Source of the DNA: Treponema sp.
Lineage (GTDB): Bacteria > Spirochaetota > Spirochaetia > Treponematales > Treponemataceae
Length of the DNA: 64,000 nucleotides
NCBI GenBank assembly: GCA_024400915.1
Contig: JAKSLX010000002.1
Location: forward strand, 124,001 to 188,000
Reading direction: 5' to 3'
Positions 32,586 through 40,975 of the stretch are shown piece after piece. Position numbers and translations under genes: made by a program. Numbering within the stretch: the first letter of the stretch is position 1; each line of letters opens with the position of its first letter. The notes below the pieces were generated by a model. It worked only from the letters and a program-made list of their open reading frames with translations. It ran no database searches and was not told the origin of the DNA.

Positions 32586-35498
32586 ATGAAAAAAATATTT
32601 ATATTGGCATTATTAAGTGGATTTTTTTTGTGCAGCTGTAGTGCAAAAAAGAATGAGACAGTTGCTAAGCTTTCCGTTACAGAGGAGCTTAAAAGTTTCA
32701 TCAGTAAGCAGAAGAACGGGGCTTCAAAGACTTTTAAATATTCAGGAACAATAAAAAATGATGACTGGAAACAAATTGCTAAACTCATAAATGGCTGTAG
32801 TTGTGATCTTTTTCTTGATTTTTCTGAAGCTACCTGTTCAAAGAACGATATGAAATCTTACATTCCTTCGGACTGTTTTAAAAGTACAGCCAGACTGACA
32901 GGAATAAAGCTTCCTGATGGACTAGAAGAAATTTATAATAACAATTTCTGTGATTGTACTGATCTTAAATCATTATATTTTCCAAAGAATACTGTAATAA
33001 AATTCATTGGTTATGGAGTTTTAACTCGTGTTCATAATCTGGAAGAAATCCATCTGTATAATTATAGTGGCTTAATTACGAGTTCTTTTCTGCATCATCT
33101 AGGTAAGCTTAAACTTCTTGAAATGCCTGAATATCCTGTGCGTATGGAAAGGAATAAGGATGATTTTAAGGAAGATGATTTCGGCTCAATTAAATTCGTT
33201 CAGATGGGAAAGAAAAAAGTTCCTTTTGATGAATGGTTTGAATTGTGCAAATCAGTAGAACCAAAAGATGTTGCAATTGCTTCTGCAAAAGCTTCTTCCT
33301 GCGCTGCTGAAAAATACTCTGCAGATAAACTTATTGATGACAGTTGGACCAGCTGGGTAGAAGGTAAGGATGACGAAGGAATAGGGGAAACAATCGAGCT
33401 TACACTTTCAGAACCTACTTCCATAGCTTGTTTGGAATTGAAAAATGGTTTTGGAAATTTTGACTACTATCTTTCAAATAACCGCGTAAAACAACTTGAA
33501 ATCACTCTTGATGACATGGCTGAAACTACAGCTGTCTATGATATTGCTGATTATCCTTTTTTTCAGACAATTCCTATTTTTAATTATAAAAAAGCCTATT
33601 CAAAAATTAAATTGACCATAAAGAATGTATACAAAGGAACTGGAGCCGATAACGATACCTGTATTTCAGAAATCCGTGTGAATAATTATTTTAAAGGGTA
33701 TGAAATGGACCCAGGGTATAAGCGACTAAAATCCACATTAAGTTCTCTGGAGCATGGATACGAATATCGTTTTTACCCTGTTTCAGATGGCCGACATATA
33801 ATGGCTGTAAATCATTATGATGAAGAAAACTATGAAACAAAAGAGTTTGCGGGTTTCTTTATTTATGACAACGGAAAGTGGAAGTCTGTATATGGCGAAG
33901 CTTTAGGATTTGAAAAAACTTCTGCACCATCTTCAATTCAGTCTGTTATAAATTTAATTGAAGAACTAAAAACCAGGAATATTAAATACAATCTGCGTAA
34001 CAGCAGAAATAATAAAATCATGATCTATCCTTTCAAGGAAAAACTAAAATTTGAATTCATTTGTAAAGAAGACGGCTTTTCAGAAAATGAAAAAACTCCA
34101 TTCTCAGTACTGTGCAATGGAACTCCTGAAGAATTACAGAAGTATGGTAACTGGAAAAAAATCCTTTATGACGATGCGGGTGGAAATTATAATTTCCTTG
34201 TTTATGCAGCAATATTCAATACCAATCCTTCGATGATTCAATATCTTGTTGAAAATGGATATTCGCCAAATGAATATTATTCTGAAGGCGATGCATTAAA
34301 AATTACTCCTTTTGAGGCAAGCATAAAATACAATAACCAAATTACCAAGGCTGCATTGATTTCATTAGGTGCCTCCTATCGTGAAGAACTTCTTATTGAT
34401 GCTTTTATAAAAGGAAACTTAATTGAAGTCAATAATTTGGTTCAGTGTTATGCTGATGTTTCTTTTATTTTGGGGCACTGCAATACTGCTCTGTATCGCT
34501 GGCGTGAATTTGGAGTTGGTGAACCTTTGATTCCACATATGGAAAAATTCCTCAATATTTTAAAGTCCCGCAATGTAGATTTCTCTCAGATAGTTGGAGA
34601 TGAAAAAGGTCGTGAAACTTCATTGCTTGATCAGGCCCTAAGATATGGTCCAAAATTCCTGAACCTTGTTCTGCTTTATGACTGGAAAATCAAGGGAAAT
34701 GAAATTGCCGATTACATTTATGATTCCCGCTATCATGATGACAGAAAAGAATTCATTTCTGTTCTTGAAAAACTTGATAGGAAATCACCTTTTAAGGATC
34801 TGTCAGAAGATCAGAAAACCAACATTACTTTTAAAATTGCCTACGATGCTTATTCCATTGATGAAATAAAATTCTTTGCAGATAGAAATGCACTTTCCTT
34901 TAAAACAAAGGATATATATCTCGCAGGAAATATTAATGTTATTGAAAATCTGATGTATGATCTTAGGAAAGATAATGATCATGATGAAGTAATAAAATTC
35001 CTGATTGAATCTGGCGCCGATGTGAACCAGACATTCGTGAAAGGTGGCAAAACCAATACTTTGATGGGAACAATGATGCGTTCTATTTACTACAACTCTG
35101 TCTATTGCGAAAAGCATTATAAACTCTTTGAGTATTTATATAAAAAAGGTGGTCGTCCATCTTATGAAGAACTGAATTATTATGTTGTCGGTTATGGACT
35201 TGATTCACCTTATGATTTCACTGATGAAGATTTTGAGATGCGCTTTAATTATATCTATAAAACTTTGTTCCACGATTATTCTGGAAAAATAATTTCAGAA
35301 GGAAAAACTCTTGCTCAGCTTGTAATTGAAAAACTTGGAGAAAATTATATTGATGATATTATGTTGGGAAAACTTGAGGTTAAACTTCGTTGGATGGTTT
35401 CAGAGCTGAAGGCGGCTGGCTGTGCCGAAGACTGGAAAAAAGAGTGTTTTGAAAAGGCAGGTTTCTCTAAGGAATTTTCCGAGCGGGTTGGAATATAA
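32586..35498 (+). CDS. Lipoprotein with BspA-like LRR, NADase-type glycan-binding domain and ankyrin-like repeats
   Basis: A 970-residue lipoprotein (lipobox LCSC, Cys ~18). Domain order by sight: a short BspA/TpLRR-like region (~103-183, LTGIKLPDGLEEIYNNNFCDCTDL pattern); a discoidin-like glycan-binding domain (~227-367) whose DEGIGETIEL, DYYLSNNRVKQLEI and NDTCISEIRV match the gene at 29405; a linker; and ankyrin-like units over ~520-950 (VYAAIFNTNPSMIQYLVENGYSPN, VIKFLIESGADVNQTF). Ankyrin repeats on an exported lipoprotein are unusual. The ATG at 32586 has AAGGAG 6 nt upstream; TTG 32580 is the alternative. Likely adhesion or glycan binding, inferred. Confidence 0.8.
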   Translation: MKKIFILALLSGFFLCSCSAKKNETVAKLSVTEELKSFISKQKNGASKTFKYSGTIKNDDWKQIAKLINGCSCDLFLDFSEATCSKNDMKSYIPSDCFKSTARLTGIKLPDGLEEIYNNNFCDCTDLKSLYFPKNTVIKFIGYGVLTRVHNLEEIHLYNYSGLITSSFLHHLGKLKLLEMPEYPVRMERNKDDFKEDDFGSIKFVQMGKKKVPFDEWFELCKSVEPKDVAIASAKASSCAAEKYSADKLIDDSWTSWVEGKDDEGIGETIELTLSEPTSIACLELKNGFGNFDYYLSNNRVKQLEITLDDMAETTAVYDIADYPFFQTIPIFNYKKAYSKIKLTIKNVYKGTGADNDTCISEIRVNNYFKGYEMDPGYKRLKSTLSSLEHGYEYRFYPVSDGRHIMAVNHYDEENYETKEFAGFFIYDNGKWKSVYGEALGFEKTSAPSSIQSVINLIEELKTRNIKYNLRNSRNNKIMIYPFKEKLKFEFICKEDGFSENEKTPFSVLCNGTPEELQKYGNWKKILYDDAGGNYNFLVYAAIFNTNPSMIQYLVENGYSPNEYYSEGDALKITPFEASIKYNNQITKAALISLGASYREELLIDAFIKGNLIEVNNLVQCYADVSFILGHCNTALYRWREFGVGEPLIPHMEKFLNILKSRNVDFSQIVGDEKGRETSLLDQALRYGPKFLNLVLLYDWKIKGNEIADYIYDSRYHDDRKEFISVLEKLDRKSPFKDLSEDQKTNITFKIAYDAYSIDEIKFFADRNALSFKTKDIYLAGNINVIENLMYDLRKDNDHDEVIKFLIESGADVNQTFVKGGKTNTLMGTMMRSIYYNSVYCEKHYKLFEYLYKKGGRPSYEELNYYVVGYGLDSPYDFTDEDFEMRFNYIYKTLFHDYSGKIISEGKTLAQLVIEKLGENYIDDIMLGKLEVKLRWMVSELKAAGCAEDWKKECFEKAGFSKEFSERVGI

Positions 35499-35536
35499 AA
35501 TAGGGCAACTGTTTGCTCAAAATGGTTTTTCATAAA

Positions 35537-35565
35537 TTGAAAATCAACTCTCTTTATGGGATAAT
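35537..35565 (+). promoter_or_regulatory. Promoter of galE
   Basis: TTGAAA (35537-35542), 17-bp spacer, GATAAT (35560-35565). Predicted start near 35572, with AAGGAG before the ATG at 35595. Confidence 0.7.
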
Positions 35566-35594
35566 ACACTTAACAGATTTATAAGGAGCAGATC

Positions 35595-36572
35595 ATGAAG
35601 GTACTTGTTATTGGTGGTGCAGGATATATTGGCAGTCATGTTGTAAAGGAACTTATGGCAAAGGGCCACAAGGTAACTGTTTTTGACAATCTTTCAAGCG
35701 GACTTAAGCAGAATCTTTTTAAGGAAAACGGATTCATCAAAGGTGATATCCTCAAGGTAAAGGATCTTGAAAAGGCTTTTGCAAAGGGATTCGATGCCTT
35801 CATTCACCTTGCCGCTTTCAAGGCTGCAGGTGAGTCAATGATTTGCCCTGAAAAATATTCAATCAACAATATCAACGGAACGGTAAACATCCTTAATGCT
35901 GCAGTAAAATATAACTGTCTTAATATGGTTTTCAGTTCAAGTGCTGCAACATTCGGTGAACCTCAGTATGTTCCAATTGATGAAAACCATCCAAAGAATC
36001 CTGAAAACTACTATGGATTTACAAAGTTAAAGATTGAAGAATTCATGGCTTGGTATGAAAAACTCAAGGGATTAAAATTTGCTGCCCTTCGTTATTTCAA
36101 TGCTGCTGGATATGATCCTGAAGGTGTTCTTTACGGACTTGAAAAGAATCCTGCAAATCTTCTTCCTATTGTAATGGAAGTTGCCTGCGGAAAACGCGAC
36201 AAGATGAAGATTTTTGGAAATGACTATCCGACACGTGACGGAACATGCATCCGTGACTATATCCATGTAAGCGATCTTGCAACCGCACATGTAATGGCTC
36301 TTGAATACATTTCAAGCAAGAAAGAAAGCCTTACACTTAACCTTGGAACTGGAAACGGAATCACTGTTACAGAAATGGTTGATGCTGCACGCCGCATTAC
36401 AGGAAAGGAAATAAAGGCAGACTATGTTGAACGCCGTCCTGGTGATCCTGCACAGCTTACTGCCAAATCTGACCTTGCAAAGGAAAAGCTTGGTTGGGAA
36501 GCAAAGTATAGCGATGTGGATACTCTCATCGGGTCAACGTACAATGCATACAAAAAGTTCTACAAGATGTAG
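35595..36572 (+). CDS. galE: UDP-glucose 4-epimerase
   Basis: Interconverts UDP-glucose and UDP-galactose for surface glycans and galactose use. A 325-residue short-chain dehydrogenase-fold enzyme: the NAD-binding GGAGYIGSH, HLAAFKAAGES, catalytic SSSAATFG (Ser) and YYGFTK (Tyr-x3-Lys), RYFNAAG, and RDYIHVSDLA in the C-terminal substrate domain. Length is normal. It has its own promoter, Shine-Dalgarno sequence and terminator, so it is a single-gene unit, although its product would serve the neighbouring glycan cluster. UDP-GlcNAc epimerase activity cannot be excluded. Confidence 0.93.
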   Translation: MKVLVIGGAGYIGSHVVKELMAKGHKVTVFDNLSSGLKQNLFKENGFIKGDILKVKDLEKAFAKGFDAFIHLAAFKAAGESMICPEKYSINNINGTVNILNAAVKYNCLNMVFSSSAATFGEPQYVPIDENHPKNPENYYGFTKLKIEEFMAWYEKLKGLKFAALRYFNAAGYDPEGVLYGLEKNPANLLPIVMEVACGKRDKMKIFGNDYPTRDGTCIRDYIHVSDLATAHVMALEYISSKKESLTLNLGTGNGITVTEMVDAARRITGKEIKADYVERRPGDPAQLTAKSDLAKEKLGWEAKYSDVDTLIGSTYNAYKKFYKM

Positions 36573-36581
36573 TTAAAATAA

Positions 36582-36611
36582 AGCCGGTCTGGATGATCGG
36601 CTCTTTTTTTT
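36582..36611 (+). terminator. Intrinsic terminator of galE
   Basis: 8-bp stem AGCCGGTC/GATCGGCT (one G-U pair; 36582-36589 and 36595-36602), followed by CTTTTTTTT. The T run overlaps the -35 box of the next gene's promoter. Confidence 0.82.
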
Positions 36612-36638
36612 GACTTAAATTATTTTACTCTCTATAAT
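36610..36638 (+). promoter_or_regulatory. Consensus promoter of the M20 peptidase gene, predicts leaderless mRNA
   Basis: TTGACT (36610-36615), 17-bp spacer, TATAAT (36633-36638), then exactly 6 nt to the ATG at 36645. The +1 should be the A of the start codon. No Shine-Dalgarno sequence. This is the cleanest case of the leaderless group. Confidence 0.8.
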
Positions 36639-36644
36639 TGAAAT

Positions 36645-37877
36645 ATGAACAACGAAGAATTCAATCAGCTTAAAGATTTTATCTATGAAAATACTGACTT
36701 TGCAGTAGACCTTGAAAAGACAATTACAGCAGTTCCTGCTCTTGCTCCTGAAAATGGTGGAGACGGGGAAAGCAAAAAATGTGCCGCTCTTGAACAGTGG
36801 CTCATTGCAAACGGAATAAAGAACCTTGAACATTTTGATGCTCCTGACAGCCGCGTATCTTCAGGTGTGCGTCCAAATCTTGTTGCAACAATTCCAGGTA
36901 ACCTTGATGACTACAATATCTGGGTTTGTGCCCACATGGATGTTGTTCCTGTTGGAGAACTTTCCCTTTGGAATACGGATCCCTGGCAGGCTGTGGTAAA
37001 AGACGGAAAAATCTATGGCCGTGGCGTGGAAGACAATCAGCAGGGACTTTGTTCTGGTGTCCTTGCGGCCTTGAGTTTTGTAAAGCAGCATATCATCCCT
37101 GAACACACAATCAAGCTTCTGTTCATGGCAGATGAGGAAGTTGGTTCAACATACGGAATGCTCTGGCTCTGCAAAAATCATCCAGAGCTTTTTGGAAAGA
37201 ATGACAGAATCCTTATTCCTGATGGTGGTGATCCTGAAGGAAAGACAATTGAGATTGCAGAAAAAAATCTTCTCTGGCTTAAGTTCCATACAATCGGAAA
37301 GCAATCCCACGGAAGCCGTCCTGATCAGGGATGCAATGCAAAGCTTGCTGCCTGTGATCTTGCCATGAGGATAAATGCCTTTGAAGACAAGTTTGGAAAA
37401 AAGGATTCCATGTTTGAGCCTGACCATTCCACATTCCAGCCTACGATGCAGAATGCCAACGTTAGCGGAGTCAACATCATTCCTGGTGATGATGTCCTTT
37501 GTTTTGACTGCAGAATCCTTCCTTGCTATACGCTTGATGAAGTGCGTGCAGAAGTTGCAAAGGTTGTTTCTGATGTAGAAAAAAAATACGGCGTGAAGAT
37601 TGAAGTTTCTGTACCTCAGTCCGCTCAGAGTCCTGCAACCTCAAAAGATTCCCCTGTGGCAAAGGAACTTGCTTCTGCCATAAAGGCAGTCCACAATGTG
37701 GAACCAAAGTTCATCGGCATTGGTGGAGGTACTGTTGCTGCTGAACTCCGCAACATGGGAATTGATGCCGTCGTATGGTCTACCATGGATGAAAAATGCC
37801 ATCAGCCAAACGAATACTGCGTCATCGAAAACATCGCAAAGGATGCCGCAACAATTGCTTGGCTTGCAATTCTTTAA
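36645..37877 (+). CDS. M20-family metallopeptidase (DapE/ArgE/dipeptidase-like)
   Basis: A 410-residue di-zinc hydrolase. Metal and catalytic motifs: CAHMDVVPVGE (His, Asp), GRGVEDNQQG (bridging Asp), MADEEVGSTYG (Glu-Glu), LIPDGGDPEGK (Asp), and CHQPNEYCVIENI (His) near the C-terminus. The dimerisation domain spans ~210-320. The family includes succinyl-diaminopimelate desuccinylase, acetylornithine deacetylase and dipeptidases; the conserved GVEDNQQGL wording suggests a dipeptidase-like branch, but substrate is not decided. It has a near-consensus promoter without leader and a strong terminator, so it is a single-gene unit. Confidence 0.87.
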   Translation: MNNEEFNQLKDFIYENTDFAVDLEKTITAVPALAPENGGDGESKKCAALEQWLIANGIKNLEHFDAPDSRVSSGVRPNLVATIPGNLDDYNIWVCAHMDVVPVGELSLWNTDPWQAVVKDGKIYGRGVEDNQQGLCSGVLAALSFVKQHIIPEHTIKLLFMADEEVGSTYGMLWLCKNHPELFGKNDRILIPDGGDPEGKTIEIAEKNLLWLKFHTIGKQSHGSRPDQGCNAKLAACDLAMRINAFEDKFGKKDSMFEPDHSTFQPTMQNANVSGVNIIPGDDVLCFDCRILPCYTLDEVRAEVAKVVSDVEKKYGVKIEVSVPQSAQSPATSKDSPVAKELASAIKAVHNVEPKFIGIGGGTVAAELRNMGIDAVVWSTMDEKCHQPNEYCVIENIAKDAATIAWLAIL

Positions 37878-37886
37878 AATGAAAGT

Positions 37887-37920
37887 GGCTGGTTTCAAAA
37901 TTGAGACCAGCCGTTTTTTT
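37887..37920 (+). terminator. Intrinsic terminator of the M20 peptidase gene
   Basis: 11-bp stem GGCTGGTTTCA/TGAGACCAGCC (one G-U pair) followed by seven T (37914-37920), ending 3 nt before the stop of the convergent MATE gene. Confidence 0.9.
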
Positions 37921-37923
37921 ACA

Positions 37924-39270
37924 TCATGAAATCAATGCATTTTCCTTCATTTTGCTTTTCAAAGTCTTGCAGTAGATTATCCAGACCCAGGCTGCACCTA
38001 AAATCCAGATGATTGGTTCTGTTATTACAATTCCCGTAAATCCAAGGCATGGAACGAAAACAGCGACAGCAAGAACCTTTACCAGCATTTCCATGATGCT
38101 TGCAATTACAGGAGTCTTCTTTTTGTTCATTCCCTGAAGTGCACTTCTTACGATTACCAGTACGCTTACAAAGGCATAGAACGGAAGGTTTGTTATCATG
38201 TAGAATTTTCCAGCGTTGATTATTTCATCACCGACATAGTTTCCTGTAATGGATTTGACCATTCCTTCTGCAAAGAAGATTACAGCAATCCATTCGAGGG
38301 CGTTGATTATCCATGCTATGAGGATGATCTGTCTGGTAGCCTTCTTTATTCTGTCAAACTGCTTTGCTCCATAGTTCTGGCTTGTAAAGGCTGCGGCGGT
38401 TGAAGAAAGGGCTCCTCCAGGCATAAAGAAAAGTTCAACATATTTTCTGCCTGCAGTGTATCCTGCAATGATGTCTGCACCAAGGCTGTTTATTCCAGTC
38501 TGAAGAATAACGGTTCCCGTGGTTACTACTGAAATCATCATGCTCATTGAGATGCCTTGAGGAATCATCAATGAAAGATAGTTTTCCTTCAAGTCGAAAT
38601 CTTTCAGCGAAACGATCAAAGTGCGTCTTTTGAAGAGGCAGTAAATCAGGCTTGAAATTCCTGCTACCAGCTGTGAGATCACAGTCGCTACTGCAGCGCC
38701 TGATACTCCTTTTCCAAGTAGCGCTATGAACACATAGTCAAGAATTATGTTCAGTACTACGCTTACGATCTGAAATACAAGTGGAATGAAGCTGTCGCCC
38801 AGTGCTCTCAGTACATTCGATATTACGTTGTAAAGCATTGATGTCGAAAGTCCAAGAATTGAAATTGTAAGATAGGCTGAAGCAATTCCATGGATTTCTT
38901 CTGGAATCTGGGTCCAGAAAAGAATTTTTTCTTTCAGTACTAATCCGATGGCCGTAAGAATCGCAACAAGAATTATGGAAAGAAGATATGTATGTGCGAT
39001 TGTTTTCTTCAGCTTGCTTTCATTTCCTTCACCGTAAGCCTGTCCTATGATGATGGAAAATCCCGATGCAAATCCCCAGCAGATGAAGTTAAAGAGATTT
39101 GCAATGTTTGATGTTGCTCCGACTGCGGCAAGTGGATCTGTTCCAAGGAACCTTCCTACCATCATTGTATCAACGAGGGTATAAAGCCTTATGAGGGCAG
39201 TACCCGCAAGAAGTGGAATTGAGAACGAAATTATCTGTTTTGTAATGTTTCCTTCAGTTAATTTTTTCAT
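37924..39270 (-). CDS. MATE-family multidrug/metabolite exporter
   Basis: A 448-residue inner-membrane transporter with 12 predicted helices in two bundles. N-terminal MATE signatures are SIPLLAGTALIRLYTLVDTMMVGRFLGTDPLAAVG and GFASGFSIIIGQAYGEGN; the second bundle has GGALSSTAAAFTSQNYGAKQFDRIKKATRQ. It exchanges Na+ or H+ for organic cations or metabolites; substrate unknown. No Shine-Dalgarno sequence; the ATG lies 6 nt after a -10 box. It is divergent from trpE, whose operator lies ~90 bp away. Confidence 0.92.
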   Translation of the reverse strand: MKKLTEGNITKQIISFSIPLLAGTALIRLYTLVDTMMVGRFLGTDPLAAVGATSNIANLFNFICWGFASGFSIIIGQAYGEGNESKLKKTIAHTYLLSIILVAILTAIGLVLKEKILFWTQIPEEIHGIASAYLTISILGLSTSMLYNVISNVLRALGDSFIPLVFQIVSVVLNIILDYVFIALLGKGVSGAAVATVISQLVAGISSLIYCLFKRRTLIVSLKDFDLKENYLSLMIPQGISMSMMISVVTTGTVILQTGINSLGADIIAGYTAGRKYVELFFMPGGALSSTAAAFTSQNYGAKQFDRIKKATRQIILIAWIINALEWIAVIFFAEGMVKSITGNYVGDEIINAGKFYMITNLPFYAFVSVLVIVRSALQGMNKKKTPVIASIMEMLVKVLAVAVFVPCLGFTGIVITEPIIWILGAAWVWIIYCKTLKSKMKENALIS

Positions 39271-39276
39271 GAGACA

Positions 39277-39305
39277 ACTTTACTATTGTGCAAATGGACC
39301 GTCAA
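39277..39305 (-). promoter_or_regulatory. Promoter of the MATE gene, predicts leaderless mRNA
   Basis: On the minus strand TTGACG (39305-39300), 17-bp spacer, TAAAGT (39282-39277), then 6 nt to the ATG at 39270. No Shine-Dalgarno sequence. Confidence 0.6.
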
Positions 39306-39358
39306 TAAAGTCATACTATAATGGTTACTTAAATGGCAAAAATTACAGGAAAAAACTC

Positions 39359-39407
39359 TTGACAAGTGTTTCTATTGATAGTAACATTGTTACTATCAAT
39401 AGAAACA
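39359..39407 (+). promoter_or_regulatory. trp promoter/operator copy 1 (trpE)
   Basis: TTGACA (39359-39364), 17-bp spacer, TAACAT (39382-39387). The 41-bp palindrome spans 39367-39407 with arms TGTTTCTATTGATAGTAAC and its exact complement around a 3-bp ATT centre. It covers the region from just after the -35 box to about +13. The same 41 bp recurs at 42959-42999 and 47121-47161. Confidence 0.92.
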
Positions 39408-39427
39408 AGAAAACGAAGGGGTTCAGC

Positions 39428-40891
39428 ATGGCAAAAAGAACTGACAGCATTTATTTGACTTTACCAAGTGACAGATATACACCATTCAGTCTGGCAAGAA
39501 AAATCGGAGCCAAGGCTATTCTTGAAAGTGCAAGATTCAATATGGGAAAAGAACGCTATTCAATTCTCATGGCGGAAGAAGCTTTCCATATTCTTCAGGA
39601 TGATGAAGGAATTGCATTTATCATTGATGGTCGTCGAGTTCCTTTTACCGCACAGACTGCTGGACTTTCTGATGACGAGATGATTGCTCCAGGTTCTACA
39701 GTAAAGCATGAGGTTGATGTTCTTGATGCCCTTCTTTATGTTGCTCAGGAAAATGAACTTCCTGTGAAAGGCATTCCTGTTCCTGCAAGTGGAGTAGGTT
39801 ATTTGAGCTACGAGTTCTGTGCCCGCTGTGATACCATCAATCTTGCACCTCAGAAGGATGAACTGAAAATTCCTGAAAGCGAATTTGTTGCAGGACACCT
39901 TTACATTGTTTTCGATCACTTTACAGAAATGCTCCATGTCTTTGCCTTCAACTATAACGAACATCAGATTGATCTTCAGAAGGCTGTGGACAATCTTAAA
40001 AAGCGTCTCAATGACCTTGACTTTTCATACCTTGCTCCTCCTGAAGAACCTTTTCCTTGCCGTACAATCACAGACCTTGAACAGAGTGAACGCGAATACA
40101 AGGAAAAGGTTGTTGCCCTTAAAAAAGAAATCATCGCAGGTAATATTTTCCAGGCAGTTCCTAGCCGCCGCCTTCAGATTGAAAATGAAAACAGCGCCAT
40201 GGAAATCTATCGCCGCCTCCGTTCAGTAAATCCAAGTCCATACCTTGTATTCATTGATTTTGGTGACAGGCAGCTTGTAGGTTCAAGTCCAGAAAGCCTT
40301 GTCCGTGTCCGTGAAGGCATTGCTTCAATCAGACCTATTGCAGGTACAAGAAGACGCGGTAAGGATGCTGCTGAAGATGAAGCATTGAAGGCAAACCTCC
40401 TTGCTGACCCTAAGGAAAAGAGCGAACATCTTATGCTTGTTGACCTTGCAAGAAATGACCTTGGTAGGGTTTGTGAAAGCGGAACCGTAGAAGTTACACG
40501 TTACATGGACTGCGAATACTTCAGTCATGTAATGCATCTTGTAAGTGATGTTCAGGGCAAGGTAAAGGATGGCATGAAGCAGATTCAGGTCCTCCGATCA
40601 GCTTTCCCAGCAGGAACTGTAAGCGGAAGTCCAAAAATCAGTGCCATAGAGATTTTAAGTCGTCTTGAAAAAATCAAGAGACGTTTCTACGCAGGTGCCA
40701 TCGGATATCTTCAGACAAGCGGAGACCTTGACTTCTGTATCGGTATTCGCTGTGCGCTTAAGCAGGAAAGCACATGGACACTTCAGGCAGGCGGTGGAAT
40801 TGTATACGACAGCAATCCTGACCGTGAATGGGAAGAGACAAACGAGAAATTGGGTGCTCTTCGTGCTGTTCTTGACAATACAAAAAAATAG
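39428..40891 (+). CDS. trpE: Anthranilate synthase component I
   Basis: Makes anthranilate from chorismate with ammonia delivered by TrpG; first committed step to tryptophan. The 487-residue product has the chorismate-enzyme signatures SPYLVFIDFGDRQLVGSSPES, IRPIAGTRRRG, DLARNDLGRV, AGTVSGSPKISAIEIL and IGIRCALKQ. The tryptophan-binding LLES-like motif appears as ILESARF near residue 30, so allosteric inhibition is likely retained. I place the start at 39428 (MAKRTD), after GAAGGGG; the frame extends upstream to 39191 through the operator and cannot be translated from this promoter. A terminator follows. Confidence 0.95.
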   Translation: MAKRTDSIYLTLPSDRYTPFSLARKIGAKAILESARFNMGKERYSILMAEEAFHILQDDEGIAFIIDGRRVPFTAQTAGLSDDEMIAPGSTVKHEVDVLDALLYVAQENELPVKGIPVPASGVGYLSYEFCARCDTINLAPQKDELKIPESEFVAGHLYIVFDHFTEMLHVFAFNYNEHQIDLQKAVDNLKKRLNDLDFSYLAPPEEPFPCRTITDLEQSEREYKEKVVALKKEIIAGNIFQAVPSRRLQIENENSAMEIYRRLRSVNPSPYLVFIDFGDRQLVGSSPESLVRVREGIASIRPIAGTRRRGKDAAEDEALKANLLADPKEKSEHLMLVDLARNDLGRVCESGTVEVTRYMDCEYFSHVMHLVSDVQGKVKDGMKQIQVLRSAFPAGTVSGSPKISAIEILSRLEKIKRRFYAGAIGYLQTSGDLDFCIGIRCALKQESTWTLQAGGGIVYDSNPDREWEETNEKLGALRAVLDNTKK

Positions 40892-40898
40892 TATTATC

Positions 40899-40930
40899 AG
40901 GCTGTCCTTGGATCTGGGCAGCCTTTTTTT
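40899..40930 (+). terminator. Intrinsic terminator of trpE
   Basis: 6-bp stem AGGCTG/CAGCCT (40899-40904, 40919-40924) with partly pairing loop, then seven T. It separates trpE from the EAL gene. Confidence 0.78.
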
Positions 40931-40940
40931 CATAAGGATG

Positions 40941-40968
40941 TTGTCTTATGGAAATTCAGTGTTAGAAT
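40941..40968 (+). promoter_or_regulatory. Promoter of the EAL-protein gene, predicts leaderless mRNA
   Basis: TTGTCT (40941-40946), 16-bp spacer, TGT-extended TAGAAT (40963-40968), 7 nt to the ATG at 40976. No Shine-Dalgarno sequence and no trp palindrome. Confidence 0.6.
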
Positions 40969-40975
40969 ATTCCAT

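Noticed and set aside
39191..39427. Longer start for trpE reading through the operator
   Set aside because: The promoter lies inside this extension, so it cannot be in the mRNA; ATG 39428 has a Shine-Dalgarno sequence and gives the normal N-terminus.
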